Origin: Umezawaea sp049997955
GTDB taxonomy: Bacteria > Actinomycetota > Actinomycetes > Mycobacteriales > Pseudonocardiaceae
Direction: 5' to 3'
NCBI GenBank assembly: GCA_049997955.1
Contig: JAEBDY010000017.1
Span: 186,001-250,000 of the forward strand
DNA length: 64,000 nucleotides
The first letter of the stretch is position 1. Every line of letters begins with the position of its first letter. The position numbers and the translations under genes were made by a program. Below are positions 47,255 to 57,408 of the stretch, piece after piece. The notes beneath the pieces were generated by a model that searched no databases, was not told the DNA's origin, and was given only the letters and a program-made list of their open reading frames with translations.

Positions 47255-48034
47255 ATGGCTGAGAGATCGGGCGCTCACGGACGTCGCTTCGGTAGCGGTT
47301 TCAACTACCAGGAGTGGGCGGTCGGGGGCTTCCAGTTCTCGGATCCGGACGCCGCAGACCCCGCGCCGGATGAGGAACCCGAAGAGGATGCAGTGCCCAG
47401 CGTCAAACCGGTTGTCCGGCGGAAGCGCGGGCGTCCGAAACGCGAGAGCGCGGAGATCGATGGCACAGGGCAGGGGCTAGACGACATGTCTCAGCGTGAG
47501 GTTGACGACTCGTCGTACGACTACGACGACGTGCCGAACCGTTTCGACATCGACGGGTACGGAAGTGGTCTGTTCGGAGGACCGGGCGCTGATCTCTTCG
47601 GTGCCCACAACCTGCCTGACAGCGTTCCGGAACAACTGCCGTACACGACCGGCCAGCAGCCGATCGTGAGACGGGAGGAGAACCCGGCGGCCGAATCGGG
47701 ATCACTGGTCCGTCCGTACACCCGGACCGGTGGCCGCACGAGGCCGGACTACGATCTGGCCATCGAGGCACTGGTGTCCACCAGTGACCGCGGGTTGGAA
47801 CGTGACGCGGCGGTGCTACCGGAACACCGGTCGATTTGCGGGATTTGCACGGACACCCGGTCCGTCGCCGAAGTCGCCGCACACCTCCGACTGCCGTTGG
47901 GCGTCGTGCGGGTGCTGATCGGGGACATGGCCAGCATGGGTTTGGTTTTGATTCACCAGGGTGGTCTGGTCGTGGGAGACCGACCTTCCATTGACTTCCT
48001 TGAGAGGGTGCTCAGTGGGCTTCGCAGGCTCTAG
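47255..48034 (+). CDS. cvnC: DUF742 protein (CvnC) with long N-terminal extension and AT-hook-like motif
   Basis: A 259-residue protein. The DUF742 domain is at about residues 148-259 (LVRPYTRTGGRT, then AEVAAHLRLPLGVVRVLIGD, a winged-helix-like core, and FLERVLSGL). Usual CvnC proteins are about half this length. The additional N-terminal ~145 residues are acidic and disordered and contain RRKRGRPKR at about residues 55-63, which matches the AT-hook consensus (basic-RGRP-basic). Its 3' end overlaps cvnD by 20 nt. Confidence 0.93.
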   Translation: MAERSGAHGRRFGSGFNYQEWAVGGFQFSDPDAADPAPDEEPEEDAVPSVKPVVRRKRGRPKRESAEIDGTGQGLDDMSQREVDDSSYDYDDVPNRFDIDGYGSGLFGGPGADLFGAHNLPDSVPEQLPYTTGQQPIVRREENPAAESGSLVRPYTRTGGRTRPDYDLAIEALVSTSDRGLERDAAVLPEHRSICGICTDTRSVAEVAAHLRLPLGVVRVLIGDMASMGLVLIHQGGLVVGDRPSIDFLERVLSGLRRL

Positions 48035-48620
48035 TCCCCAGGGCGCCGAGGGCGCACGGAAGCCGACGACCTCCGCGAAGATCGTGGTCGCGGGTGGCTT
48101 CGGCGTGGGCAAGACGACCTTCGTCGGCTCGGTGTCCGAGATCGTGCCGTTGACCACCGAGGCGGTGATGACCGAAGCCAGCGCGGGTGTGGACGACCTG
48201 TCGGCGACGCCGAACAAGGTCACCACCACCGTCGCGATGGACTTCGGACGCGTCTCCCTGGACAGCGACCTGATCCTGTACCTGTTCGGTACGCCGGGTC
48301 AGCACCGGTTCTGGTTCATGTGGGACGACCTGGTCCGTGGCGCCATCGGCGCCATCGTCCTGGTCGACACCAGGAGGTTGGCCGACGCCTTCGCGTCGAT
48401 CGACTTCTTCGACGACAGGCAGCTGCCGTACGTCGTCGGCGTGAACTGCTTCGACGGGTTGCTGCACCACCGCATCGAAGACGTGCGGGAGGCGCTGACG
48501 ATCGACCAGTCCGTGCCGATAGTGACTTGCGACGCGCGCAATCGGCAGTCGACCAAGCAGACGTTGATCACGCTGGTCGAGCACGCCATGCGCCAGTGGA
48601 TGTCCGTCCGCGCGGGCTGA
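48015..48620 (+). CDS. cvnD: Conservon small GTP-binding protein (CvnD)
   Basis: A 201-residue Ras-like GTPase of the conservon family. The P-loop is VAGGFGVGKTTFVGSV, the switch II region LFGTPGQHRFWFMWDDL, and the base-binding region VGVNCFDG. GTG 48015 lies inside the end of cvnC (20-nt overlap), which fits translational coupling. In studied conservons, CvnD cycles between GTP and GDP states and assembles with CvnA, B and C at the membrane. A terminator follows. Confidence 0.95.
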   Translation: MGFAGSSPQGAEGARKPTTSAKIVVAGGFGVGKTTFVGSVSEIVPLTTEAVMTEASAGVDDLSATPNKVTTTVAMDFGRVSLDSDLILYLFGTPGQHRFWFMWDDLVRGAIGAIVLVDTRRLADAFASIDFFDDRQLPYVVGVNCFDGLLHHRIEDVREALTIDQSVPIVTCDARNRQSTKQTLITLVEHAMRQWMSVRAG

Positions 48621-48638
48621 TCCAACGCCGTCCGGAAG

Positions 48639-48680
48639 CCTGGTGCGACCCCTCAGTCCAGAGGGGATGCACCAGGCCTT
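48639..48680 (+). terminator. Terminator after the conservon operon
   Basis: CCTGGTGC-GA-CCCCTC pairs with GAGGGG-AT-GCACCAGG around a 6-nt loop, and CCTTTTGG follows. It lies between the convergent cvnD and helicase-associated genes and may act both ways. Confidence 0.88.
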
Positions 48681-48735
48681 TTGGCGTGCGCTGGGAAGGC
48701 CTGAGCCTGCTGGGCCTCCGTGACGCGGCGGCTGA

Positions 48736-50991
48736 TCAGTCCTCGACCAGCGCCGCCGACGTGATGCGGTGCAGCGGGAACCGGCGGACCTCGCCGTAGC
48801 TGAGGTCGTAGCCCTCCAGCACGCCGCCGCCGACGACCTGCGGCTTGATCACCCGTGTCGCCGCCGTGCCGTGGGAGTCGACCAGGTCCACCAGCACGCT
48901 CCGGCCTTCCCGCGCGGCTCGCTGGAGCAGGTCCACCGTGGCCGAGGGGCCGTTGCCGTGGTTCGCGGGCACGGTCACGCGCTCGCCGCGCTGGGTCGAC
49001 CTGGCCCGGTCGCCCGCCTTCACCAGCCGCACCAGCTCCACCAGCTGGTCCTCGCTCGGCGTCGGCACGTGGACCGCGCGGCGGGCGGTGCGCGCCTTGC
49101 CGGGGATGCGCCGACCGCTGACCCTCAGGTCCAGCACCCGGCCGTCCGGGCCTTCGGCGGCGGGCGCGAAGCCCGCGCCCCGCAGGCCGTCCAGCACCTC
49201 GGCCAGGGCCAGCGGGCTGACCAGGACGGTCGGGGCGATCTTGCGCAGGTCCAGCGCGTCCGCGGCGGGGTGCGCCATGACCTCGGTGAGCAGCACCGGG
49301 TCGTCGCAGCGCAGGAACGAGCCCGCCGCGCCGCCGCGCAGCCTGCCGTGCTTGCGGGCCGCGTCGTCGATCAGGTACGTCAGCGACTGGGGGATCGGGG
49401 TCCGCGACCCCTTGCGGAACAGCTCGTGCAGGTCGGACGCCGTCTTGCCCGCGTCGAACGCGCGGCGCACCGAGCTGTCGCCGACCCGGTAGACGGTGGC
49501 GCCGCCCGCCGACTCGACGTCGGCCACCAGCGCCAGGTCGTCGGCCAGTTCCGGCTCCAGCCTGCCGGGGGCGATCACGGTCAGGTCGGCCTGCACCAGG
49601 AAGTGGTCGACGGGTGCGGGCAGCGAGTCGGTCAGCTCCTTCGACGCCAGCGCGGGCCCCTCGGTGAGCAGCACCTTGCCCGCCGAGGTGATCGCGCCCC
49701 GCGACAGCACGGCCAGGGCGGTGCCCTCCGTGAGCGTCCAGCGGACCAGGTCGTCGCGCAGCCTGCCGCCGCGGCGGGGGGCCCGCCACGCCAGCACGGT
49801 CGCCAGCTCGCCCGCGTCGGTCACCGTCGTGCCCGGCGCCAGACCGGCCAGCGCCTCCAGGACCCGGCGGCGGTCGCGCGGGGCGTTGGGGCGGTTCAGC
49901 TCGGCGGACAGCGGGTTGAGCAGCCGCTCCTTCTCGTCGCGCTGCCCGATCAGGCCGGGCAGGCGGGGGAGTTCGAGCCACGCCTGCGCCAGCGTCGACC
50001 AGCGGACCTCCGGCGTCGCGGTCAGCCAGCCGTCCGCCAGCGCCGTCGGCACCCACTCCGGGTCCACGCCCTCGCTGTCGGCGATCAGCCCCGCGGCCAC
50101 GGCCACCTCGATCAGCAGCGAGGCGCGGGCTTCGTCGACCTCCAGGTCCTTGGCGATCCGGCGCATCTCCCGCACGCCGAGGCCGCCGGTGCGCAGCACG
50201 GCGGGCGGGTCCTCCGACCAGGCGTTGATAAGGGATTCGGTGTGGCGCAACAGCTCCAGCGCCTCACCGCCGCCGGTCTCGTCCACGACGGACGCGTCCA
50301 GCGCGGTCGTGCGCAGCACGGGCTCGGTGACCTGGAGCGGGCCGAGCGGCCGGTCGCCGCGCACGGCCAGACCCACCTCGCGCGGCAGTTCCACGGTCTT
50401 GCCGTCGCGGCGGATCAGCAGGCCCCTGGCGAGCAGCTTCTGGATCGGCGTCCTGGCCTGCGCCAGCGGGACCACGAGCGCGGCGTCCTTGGTCTGGCCG
50501 ATCGGCGGACCGTCGGCCAACGTCTTGAGCACCCGGCGCTCGTCCTCGCCGAGGGCGTCCAGGTCGGGGTTCGCCAGCTCCGGCACCGATCGGCCGAGGC
50601 CGCCGGGGAACGCGGCGACCGCGTCCCGGCTCGCGGGCGGCGTCGAGAGGGCGTCGTCCGGACCCCACAGCAGGGCCCGGCCGCGCAGCGCCGCGATCGT
50701 CTGCTTCAACGGCCGCGCCTTGACCTCCTTGCCCAGGAGCCCGGCCAGCTCGGACAGGGGCACGGGGTGCTGGTCGGCGTCCAGCACGAGCAGGGCTTCG
50801 AGGACGGTCAGCGTGAACGTGTCCAGGTCCTCGCACGCCCGCGACACCGACGCGCGGGTCGCGATCCGGGCCGCCAGCACGGCCGTGTCGGCGGGAACCG
50901 GGGTCGCGAGGTCCGGCCGGGCGCGCAGCAGCGCCACGAGCACGGTGTCGTCCTGTGCGCGCAGCCAGTCGGCCAAAGTGGTGCCGGACAT
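48736..50991 (-). CDS. Helicase-associated (XPB/Ssl2-like domain) protein
   Basis: A 751-residue protein with helical N-terminal region (LADWLRAQDDTVLVALLRAR) and a C-terminal helicase-associated domain (VDHFLVQADLTVIAPGRLEP, then ALDLRKIAPTVLVSPLALAE). It has no Walker motifs. In mycobacteria the homologue (Rv0862c) is next to the XPB gene, suggesting they work together in repair. The ATG at 50991 has TACCGT ending 7 nt upstream and no Shine-Dalgarno sequence, so the transcript is probably leaderless. It is divergent from the 61-residue protein gene by 72 nt. Confidence 0.9.
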   Translation of the reverse strand: MSGTTLADWLRAQDDTVLVALLRARPDLATPVPADTAVLAARIATRASVSRACEDLDTFTLTVLEALLVLDADQHPVPLSELAGLLGKEVKARPLKQTIAALRGRALLWGPDDALSTPPASRDAVAAFPGGLGRSVPELANPDLDALGEDERRVLKTLADGPPIGQTKDAALVVPLAQARTPIQKLLARGLLIRRDGKTVELPREVGLAVRGDRPLGPLQVTEPVLRTTALDASVVDETGGGEALELLRHTESLINAWSEDPPAVLRTGGLGVREMRRIAKDLEVDEARASLLIEVAVAAGLIADSEGVDPEWVPTALADGWLTATPEVRWSTLAQAWLELPRLPGLIGQRDEKERLLNPLSAELNRPNAPRDRRRVLEALAGLAPGTTVTDAGELATVLAWRAPRRGGRLRDDLVRWTLTEGTALAVLSRGAITSAGKVLLTEGPALASKELTDSLPAPVDHFLVQADLTVIAPGRLEPELADDLALVADVESAGGATVYRVGDSSVRRAFDAGKTASDLHELFRKGSRTPIPQSLTYLIDDAARKHGRLRGGAAGSFLRCDDPVLLTEVMAHPAADALDLRKIAPTVLVSPLALAEVLDGLRGAGFAPAAEGPDGRVLDLRVSGRRIPGKARTARRAVHVPTPSEDQLVELVRLVKAGDRARSTQRGERVTVPANHGNGPSATVDLLQRAAREGRSVLVDLVDSHGTAATRVIKPQVVGGGVLEGYDLSYGEVRRFPLHRITSAALVED

Positions 50992-51063
50992 CTGCACCAC
51001 GGTATATGTGCACGGCCGCATCGGGCACACTTGTCCCGACCTAGGCACCACCGAGGAGGAATC

Positions 51064-51249
51064 GTGGCGAAGGCCGCACGCCCTGAGCGCATTGACCCGC
51101 ACTGGCCCGTCGTGCCCGAGGGCGAGCACGTGGTCAGCGAACTCGCCAGCGACAGCCAGGGCGCGCAGTCGCCCTTCGGGCAGATGCCCTTCCCGCTGGC
51201 GCCGGAGGACCTGCCGTACCGGCACCCGGTGACCGAGATCAACAGGTAG
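51064..51249 (+). CDS. Small conserved actinobacterial protein (61 aa)
   Basis: A 61-residue soluble protein that starts VAKAARPERIDPHWPVVPEG and ends APEDLPYRHPVTEINR. GAGGAGGA lies 4 nt ahead of GTG 51064. Codon usage matches neighbours, and a hairpin terminator follows. Position between the helicase-associated gene and the moa genes matches a small hypothetical gene (Rv0863) in M. tuberculosis. It is acidic and proline-rich, with no known fold, and its function is unknown. It could easily be missed by automatic calling. Confidence 0.85.
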   Translation: MAKAARPERIDPHWPVVPEGEHVVSELASDSQGAQSPFGQMPFPLAPEDLPYRHPVTEINR

Positions 51250-51260
51250 TCCCCGACGTC

Positions 51261-51286
51261 GGCCGCCGCTCCGCGGAGCGGCGGCC
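51261..51286 (+). terminator. Hairpin terminator after the 61-aa gene
   Basis: A 26-nt perfect palindrome, GGCCGCCGCTCCG and its complement, 12 nt beyond the stop. It has no U-tract. Confidence 0.8.
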
Positions 51287-51369
51287 ACTTCGTCGAGTCG
51301 CGCGAGTTCCGCAATTGGTCGGCGACTACCCTCGACTCCCGCGTGGGCAGTACTGATGTGGGAGGTTCG

Positions 51370-52761
<1,392 letters not shown>

Positions 52762-52777
52762 GAATAAGGTCAGTGGC

Positions 52778-53260
52778 ATGACCAAGCAGTTCACCCACCT
52801 GGACTCCAGCGGCGCGGCGCGCATGGTCGACGTCTCCGGCAAGGAACCCACCACCAGGACAGCGGTGGCGACCGGGGTGGTGCACACGACGACCGAGGTC
52901 GTGGCACTGCTCGCCGGGGACGGCCTGCCGAAGGGCGACGCGCTCGCCACCGCCCGCATCGCGGGCATCATGGCCGCGAAGCGGACGTCGGAACTGGTAC
53001 CGCTGTGCCACCCGCTCGCGCTGTCGAGCGTGAAGGTCGACCTCGTGCTGGGCGAGGCGGAGATCCGCATCTCCGCCACCGTCCGCACGACCGACCGGAC
53101 CGGCGTGGAGATGGAGGCGCTGACCGCGGTGTCCGTCGCCGGGCTGACCCTGCACGACATGGTGAAGGCCGTCGACCCGTGCGCGTCCATCGACGCGGTC
53201 CGCGTGGAGCGCAAGGACGGCGGCAAGTCCGGCACCTGGATCCGCCCGGAGGGCAGATGA
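52778..53260 (+). CDS. moaC: Cyclic pyranopterin monophosphate synthase
   Basis: MoaC converts the MoaA product into cyclic pyranopterin monophosphate. The 160-residue protein has MVDVSGKEPTTRTA, the active-site Lys in MAAKRTSELVPLCHPLALS, and DMVKAVDP. TAAGGT ends 7 nt before ATG 52778, pointing to an internal leaderless promoter just after the malic enzyme stop. Its stop overlaps the mog-moaE start (ATGA). Confidence 0.97.
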   Translation: MTKQFTHLDSSGAARMVDVSGKEPTTRTAVATGVVHTTTEVVALLAGDGLPKGDALATARIAGIMAAKRTSELVPLCHPLALSSVKVDLVLGEAEIRISATVRTTDRTGVEMEALTAVSVAGLTLHDMVKAVDPCASIDAVRVERKDGGKSGTWIRPEGR

Positions 53261-54183
53261 GCACCACGGCACGTGTCATCACCGCGTCCAACCGCGCCGC
53301 TTCCGGCGTGTACTCCGACCGCGGTGGTCCGCTGATCGTGGAATGGCTGCGCGGCAGGGGTTTCCAGGTCCCCGACGCGATGGTCGTCCCCGACGGCGAG
53401 CCGGTGGCCGACGCCCTGCGGCAGGCCGTGGCTGCGGAGGTGAGCGTCGTGGTCACGACCGGCGGCACCGGCATCAACCCCACCGACCGCACCCCGGAGG
53501 CCACCCGCGCGGTCCTCGACTACGAGGTGCCGGGCCTCGCGGACGCCATCCGCCAGTCCGGCTGGCCGACCGTCCCCACCGCCGTGCTCTCGCGCGGCCT
53601 TGCCGGCGTGGCGGGCCGCACCCTCGTCGTGAACCTGCCCGGCAGCACCGGCGGCGTCCGCGACGGGCTGGAGGTCCTCGGCCTCGTGCTCGACCACGCC
53701 GTCGACCAGCTCCGCGGCGGCGACCACGTCCACGCCCACGAGAACGTCCACACCGGGCCCGCCGCCGTGCTCCGCGCGACCGTCAGCGAAGCCCCGCTGT
53801 CCGTCGAGGAGCACGCCGCGCTCGTCGAGGACGCGGGCGCGGGTGCCGTCGTCACGTTCGCCGGGGTCGTCCGCGACCACGACGGCGGCCGGTCGGTCCG
53901 CGAACTCGAGTACGTGGGCCACCCCAGCGCGGCGGACGTCGTCGCCGAGGTGGCCGCCGACATCGCGACCCGCTACTCGGGTGTCCGGGCTCTCGCGGTC
54001 TCCCACCGGGTCGGGCCGCTGGCCATCGGCGACGTGGCACTGGCCGTCGCGGTCGCCGCCGAACACCGCAAGGAGGCGTTCGCGGTGTGCTCGGAACTGG
54101 TTGACGAGGTCAAACGACGCCTGCCGGTGTGGAAGCGCCAGGTCTTCACCGACGGCACCGACGAGTGGGTCAACTGCCCCTGA
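53257..54183 (+). CDS. Fused MoaB/Mog - MoaE molybdopterin biosynthesis protein
   Basis: A 308-residue fusion. Residues 1 to about 160 are a MoaB/Mog domain (RVITASNRAASGVYSDRGGP, VTTGGTGINPTDRTPEAT, NLPGSTGG), which adenylylates molybdopterin. Residues about 170-308 are MoaE (GAVVTFAGVVRDHDGG, AVSHRVGPLAIGD, RLPVWKRQVFTDG), the large subunit of molybdopterin synthase that pairs with MoaD. In M. tuberculosis these are separate neighbours (mog, moaE2). The reading frame is continuous with no stop or start at the junction. ATG 53257 overlaps the moaC stop. Confidence 0.93.
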   Translation: MSTTARVITASNRAASGVYSDRGGPLIVEWLRGRGFQVPDAMVVPDGEPVADALRQAVAAEVSVVVTTGGTGINPTDRTPEATRAVLDYEVPGLADAIRQSGWPTVPTAVLSRGLAGVAGRTLVVNLPGSTGGVRDGLEVLGLVLDHAVDQLRGGDHVHAHENVHTGPAAVLRATVSEAPLSVEEHAALVEDAGAGAVVTFAGVVRDHDGGRSVRELEYVGHPSAADVVAEVAADIATRYSGVRALAVSHRVGPLAIGDVALAVAVAAEHRKEAFAVCSELVDEVKRRLPVWKRQVFTDGTDEWVNCP

Positions 54184-54424
54184 TCCCGTTCGAAGCCGCC
54201 CGCGTCTCGGGCGGGCGCGGGGCTCCTGGGCGTGTGGTGCGCTGTGGCGGCCGCTGCGGTGAGCATTGCCCGCCACGGGCCCTGGAGGCGCAGCGCGCCT
54301 CCAGGACGAGCGAGGATCGCCGGACCCGCTGCTCGACCGCACGTGGGCGCAGCAGCGGTCCGCGTCGTGCACGACTTCGAGCGGCCTGGCTCTTCACCGG
54401 TCCACCACTCCGACCACCGACGGC

Positions 54425-54462
54425 AGGGACCCCAACCGCTGGGGGGAGCGGGTGGGGTCCCT
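54425..54462. terminator. Bidirectional hairpin terminator between mog-moaE and rpf
   Basis: AGGGACCCCA-ACCGCT pairs with AGCGGGTGGGGTCCCT around six Gs. It sits in the 310-nt gap between two convergent genes; the rest of the gap shows no gene. Confidence 0.85.
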
Positions 54463-54493
54463 GGTCCGTCACTCGACCGCGGCCGAGTTGGTC

Positions 54494-55360
<867 letters not shown>

Positions 55361-55589
55361 GCGGCAGGATGCAAATCGATACCCTGTGTGACGCACGTCA
55401 CCCTAACGTAGGGAAACGACGTAATACCCCGCTATTTTCGCAGCTCAGACCACCGTTACCAGTCCGTTTCCGTTCCGAGATCTTCCGGGATGGATCACCC
55501 TAAGTGAGTCATGCCTCACCCCATTGCTCCACTAGTGGAAGACGAAGGAACACGGCCAAACCCACCAGCAAAAGCAGAAGCACGCACCC

Positions 55590-55720
55590 GAGGACGAGGA
55601 AGCCCAGACCCCTCCTCACCCCCGATCCGAAGCGCCCTCGGGTCCGTCCGCTACGGGTCAAGGCATCTTTCCCGCCTTGACGCGGCGCGGACGGACATGG
55701 AGACAATTGCGCAGCGGGGG
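55590..55720 (-). repeat. Dispersed hairpin element, copy 3
   Basis: On the minus strand, 55696-55674 pairs with 55664-55642 around the loop GGGAAAGAT. The inner stem GTCAAGGC/GCCTTGAC is conserved; the outer arm GTCCGTCCGC is unique and pairs, with a 5-nt internal mismatch. Flanks match the family: CCCCCGCTGCGC and CCATG on one side, GGATCGGGGG and GGGGTCTGGGC on the other. It lies downstream of moaD in the 780-nt gap before rpf; the remaining bases of this gap (55361-55590, 55720-55948) hold no supported gene. Confidence 0.88.
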
Positions 55721-55948
55721 TTGCCCACCCTGACCGTCCGCCAGCGCGAAGCGCGGTAGTACGAGGTGCACACCCCACCGGGACCAAGCCAGACCTACGG
55801 GCGTTGCCCCCAGGGGCGGCACGTCGAACTCAACGGTCCCAACGACCGACATCTGAACCCCGTCAGACCAGGTCAGCCGGAACTGGAGTCACACCCCTGG
55901 CGGAAGCCGCACCTCTGACCGGAGCCACGCCGAACCCCAACCCCCAGG

Positions 55949-56203
55949 TCACCCGCCCGCGAACGGCGGCAGCACGTCCAGCAAAGCCCCCGAGCGCACC
56001 GGAATCCCGCGATCCCGCACCGCCACCCCGTCCAGCAGGAAGCTGGCCGCGGCCAGAACGCGCCCCAGCGGTTCCCCGTGCCGTTCGCGCACCGCGACCA
56101 GCACGTCCGCCACCGTCGGCGTCCCGGTCAGCTGGACGCTCTCGTCCGGCACTCCGGCGGCTGCTCGCGCTCCCGCGAAGTACCGCACCGTCAACTCGGG
56201 CAA
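55949..56203 (-). CDS. moaD: Molybdopterin synthase sulfur-carrier subunit
   Basis: An 84-residue ubiquitin-like protein that carries sulfur as a C-terminal thiocarboxylate for MoaE. It ends in the required Gly-Gly (LPPFAGG) and has the beta-grasp start PELTVRYFAGARAAAG. The TTG start at 56203 follows GGAGGA at 4 nt and lies one base after the moaA stop, so both come from one mRNA. Confidence 0.95.
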   Translation of the reverse strand: MPELTVRYFAGARAAAGVPDESVQLTGTPTVADVLVAVRERHGEPLGRVLAAASFLLDGVAVRDRGIPVRSGALLDVLPPFAGG

Positions 56204-56204
56204 C

Positions 56205-57263
56205 TCATCCTCCGATCGCGCTCATGGGCCGGTCGGGCTGGTGGAACCCGGCGTCGTTGATGCCGTGTCCCGCCGCCTTGGCCCACATCGTCGCGCGCCA
56301 CATGTCGGCGATCTCGTCGTCGGTCGCGCCGGACCGCAGCGGGGCGCGCAGGTCGGTCTCGGACTGGCTGAACAGGCAGTTGCGGAGTTGGCCGTCCGCG
56401 GTGAGGCGGGTCCGGTCGCACGCCGCGCAGAACGGCCTGGTGACCGACGCGATGACGCCCACGACGGCGGGGCCGCCGTCGACCAGCCAGCGTTCGGCCG
56501 GGGCGCCGCCGCGGGCGACCGGTTCCGGGGTGAGGTCGAACCCCGTGGACAGGGAGGCCAGGATCTCGGCGGCGGTGACCATGCTGCCGCGGTCCCAGCC
56601 GTGTTGCGGGTCCAGCGGCATCTGTTCGATGAACCTCAGCTGGTAGCCGTTGTCCACGGCGAACCGGAGGAGCGGCACGGCCTCGTCCTCGTTGACGCCG
56701 CGCAGCAGCACCGAGTTGATCTTGACGGGGTTCAGGCCCGCCGCGCGGGCGGCCGCCATGCCCTCGAACACGTCGGCGAGCCGGTCGCGCCTGGTCAGCT
56801 CGGCGAACCTGGCCTGGTCGAGGGTGTCGAGCGAGACGTTCACCCGGTTCAGGCCCGCCTCGGCCAGCGAGGAAGCGCGCTTCGCGAGCGAGAGGCCGTT
56901 GGTGGTCATGGAGATCTTCGGCCGCGGGGCGAGCGCCGCCGTGGCCGCGATCACGTCCTCCAGGCCGCGCCGCAGCAGCGGCTCGCCGCCGGTGAAGCGG
57001 ACGTCCGTGACGCCGAGCCTGGTCACCGCGATGGCGAGCAGGCGGACGAGTTCGTCGTCGCTGAGCACCTCGGACTTCGGCAGCCAGTCCAGGCCTTCCG
57101 CGGGCATGCAGTAGGTGCACCGCAGGTTGCAGCGGTCGGTCAGCGACACCCTGAGGTCCGTGGCGACCCGACCGAAGCGGTCGACCAGTTCCGGCCTGTT
57201 CGGCCGCGTTGAAGCGTCCGGCGTACCGCGCACGACCGGCAACCCGAGCTCGACTGCTGTCAC
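56205..57263 (-). CDS. moaA: GTP 3',8-cyclase
   Basis: MoaA is a radical SAM enzyme starting Moco synthesis from GTP. The 352-residue protein has the SAM cluster CNLRCTYCM (near residue 45), GGEPL, and the second cluster CAACDRTRL plus a third Cys in LRNCLFS. The C-terminal Gly-Gly typical of MoaA is present (SAIGG). The GTG at 57263 is preceded by TACCCT exactly 7 nt upstream, so it may be leaderless, although GGCGGAG overlaps the gap. It is divergent from the marR gene. Confidence 0.97.
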   Translation of the reverse strand: MTAVELGLPVVRGTPDASTRPNRPELVDRFGRVATDLRVSLTDRCNLRCTYCMPAEGLDWLPKSEVLSDDELVRLLAIAVTRLGVTDVRFTGGEPLLRRGLEDVIAATAALAPRPKISMTTNGLSLAKRASSLAEAGLNRVNVSLDTLDQARFAELTRRDRLADVFEGMAAARAAGLNPVKINSVLLRGVNEDEAVPLLRFAVDNGYQLRFIEQMPLDPQHGWDRGSMVTAAEILASLSTGFDLTPEPVARGGAPAERWLVDGGPAVVGVIASVTRPFCAACDRTRLTADGQLRNCLFSQSETDLRAPLRSGATDDEIADMWRATMWAKAAGHGINDAGFHQPDRPMSAIGG

Positions 57264-57286
57264 CTCCGCCAGGGTAATGCGGAAAC

Positions 57287-57347
57287 CCTTGTGGGTGGTG
57301 GCACGCGCCTCCCCGTGATGGCGCGATGGCTGTTGTCACCCACAAGG
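57287..57347. promoter_or_regulatory. Widely spaced inverted repeat between moaA and marR
   Basis: CCTTGTGGGTG (57287-57297) is repeated in inverse at 57337-57347 (CACCCACAAGG), 39 nt apart. It lies just upstream of the moaA -10 element. It may be a paired operator or a looped RNA structure. Confidence 0.5.
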
Positions 57348-57365
57348 TCGACGTGGACGCCCCTT

Positions 57366-57381
57366 TCTTAGTGGCTAAGAT
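57366..57381 (+). promoter_or_regulatory. MarR-type operator overlapping the marR promoter
   Basis: TCTTAG-TGG-CTAAGA is a perfect inverted repeat at 57366-57380 and overlaps a -10 TAAGAT (57376-57381). GTGGAC lies 17 nt upstream as a -35. The TTAG-N3-CTAA form is typical of MarR-family operators, so the downstream regulator probably represses itself here. Confidence 0.75.
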
Positions 57382-57408
57382 GTTGAACAAGCCAAGAGGA
57401 GTGTGGTC

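Noticed and set aside
55509..55619. Short minus-strand frame giving a 36-residue hydrophobic peptide (GLGFLVLGCVLLLLLVGLAV)
   Set aside because: It begins inside the G-rich flank of hairpin copy 3; the hydrophobicity can come from T-rich repeat sequence, and no clear ribosome-binding site is spaced for it.
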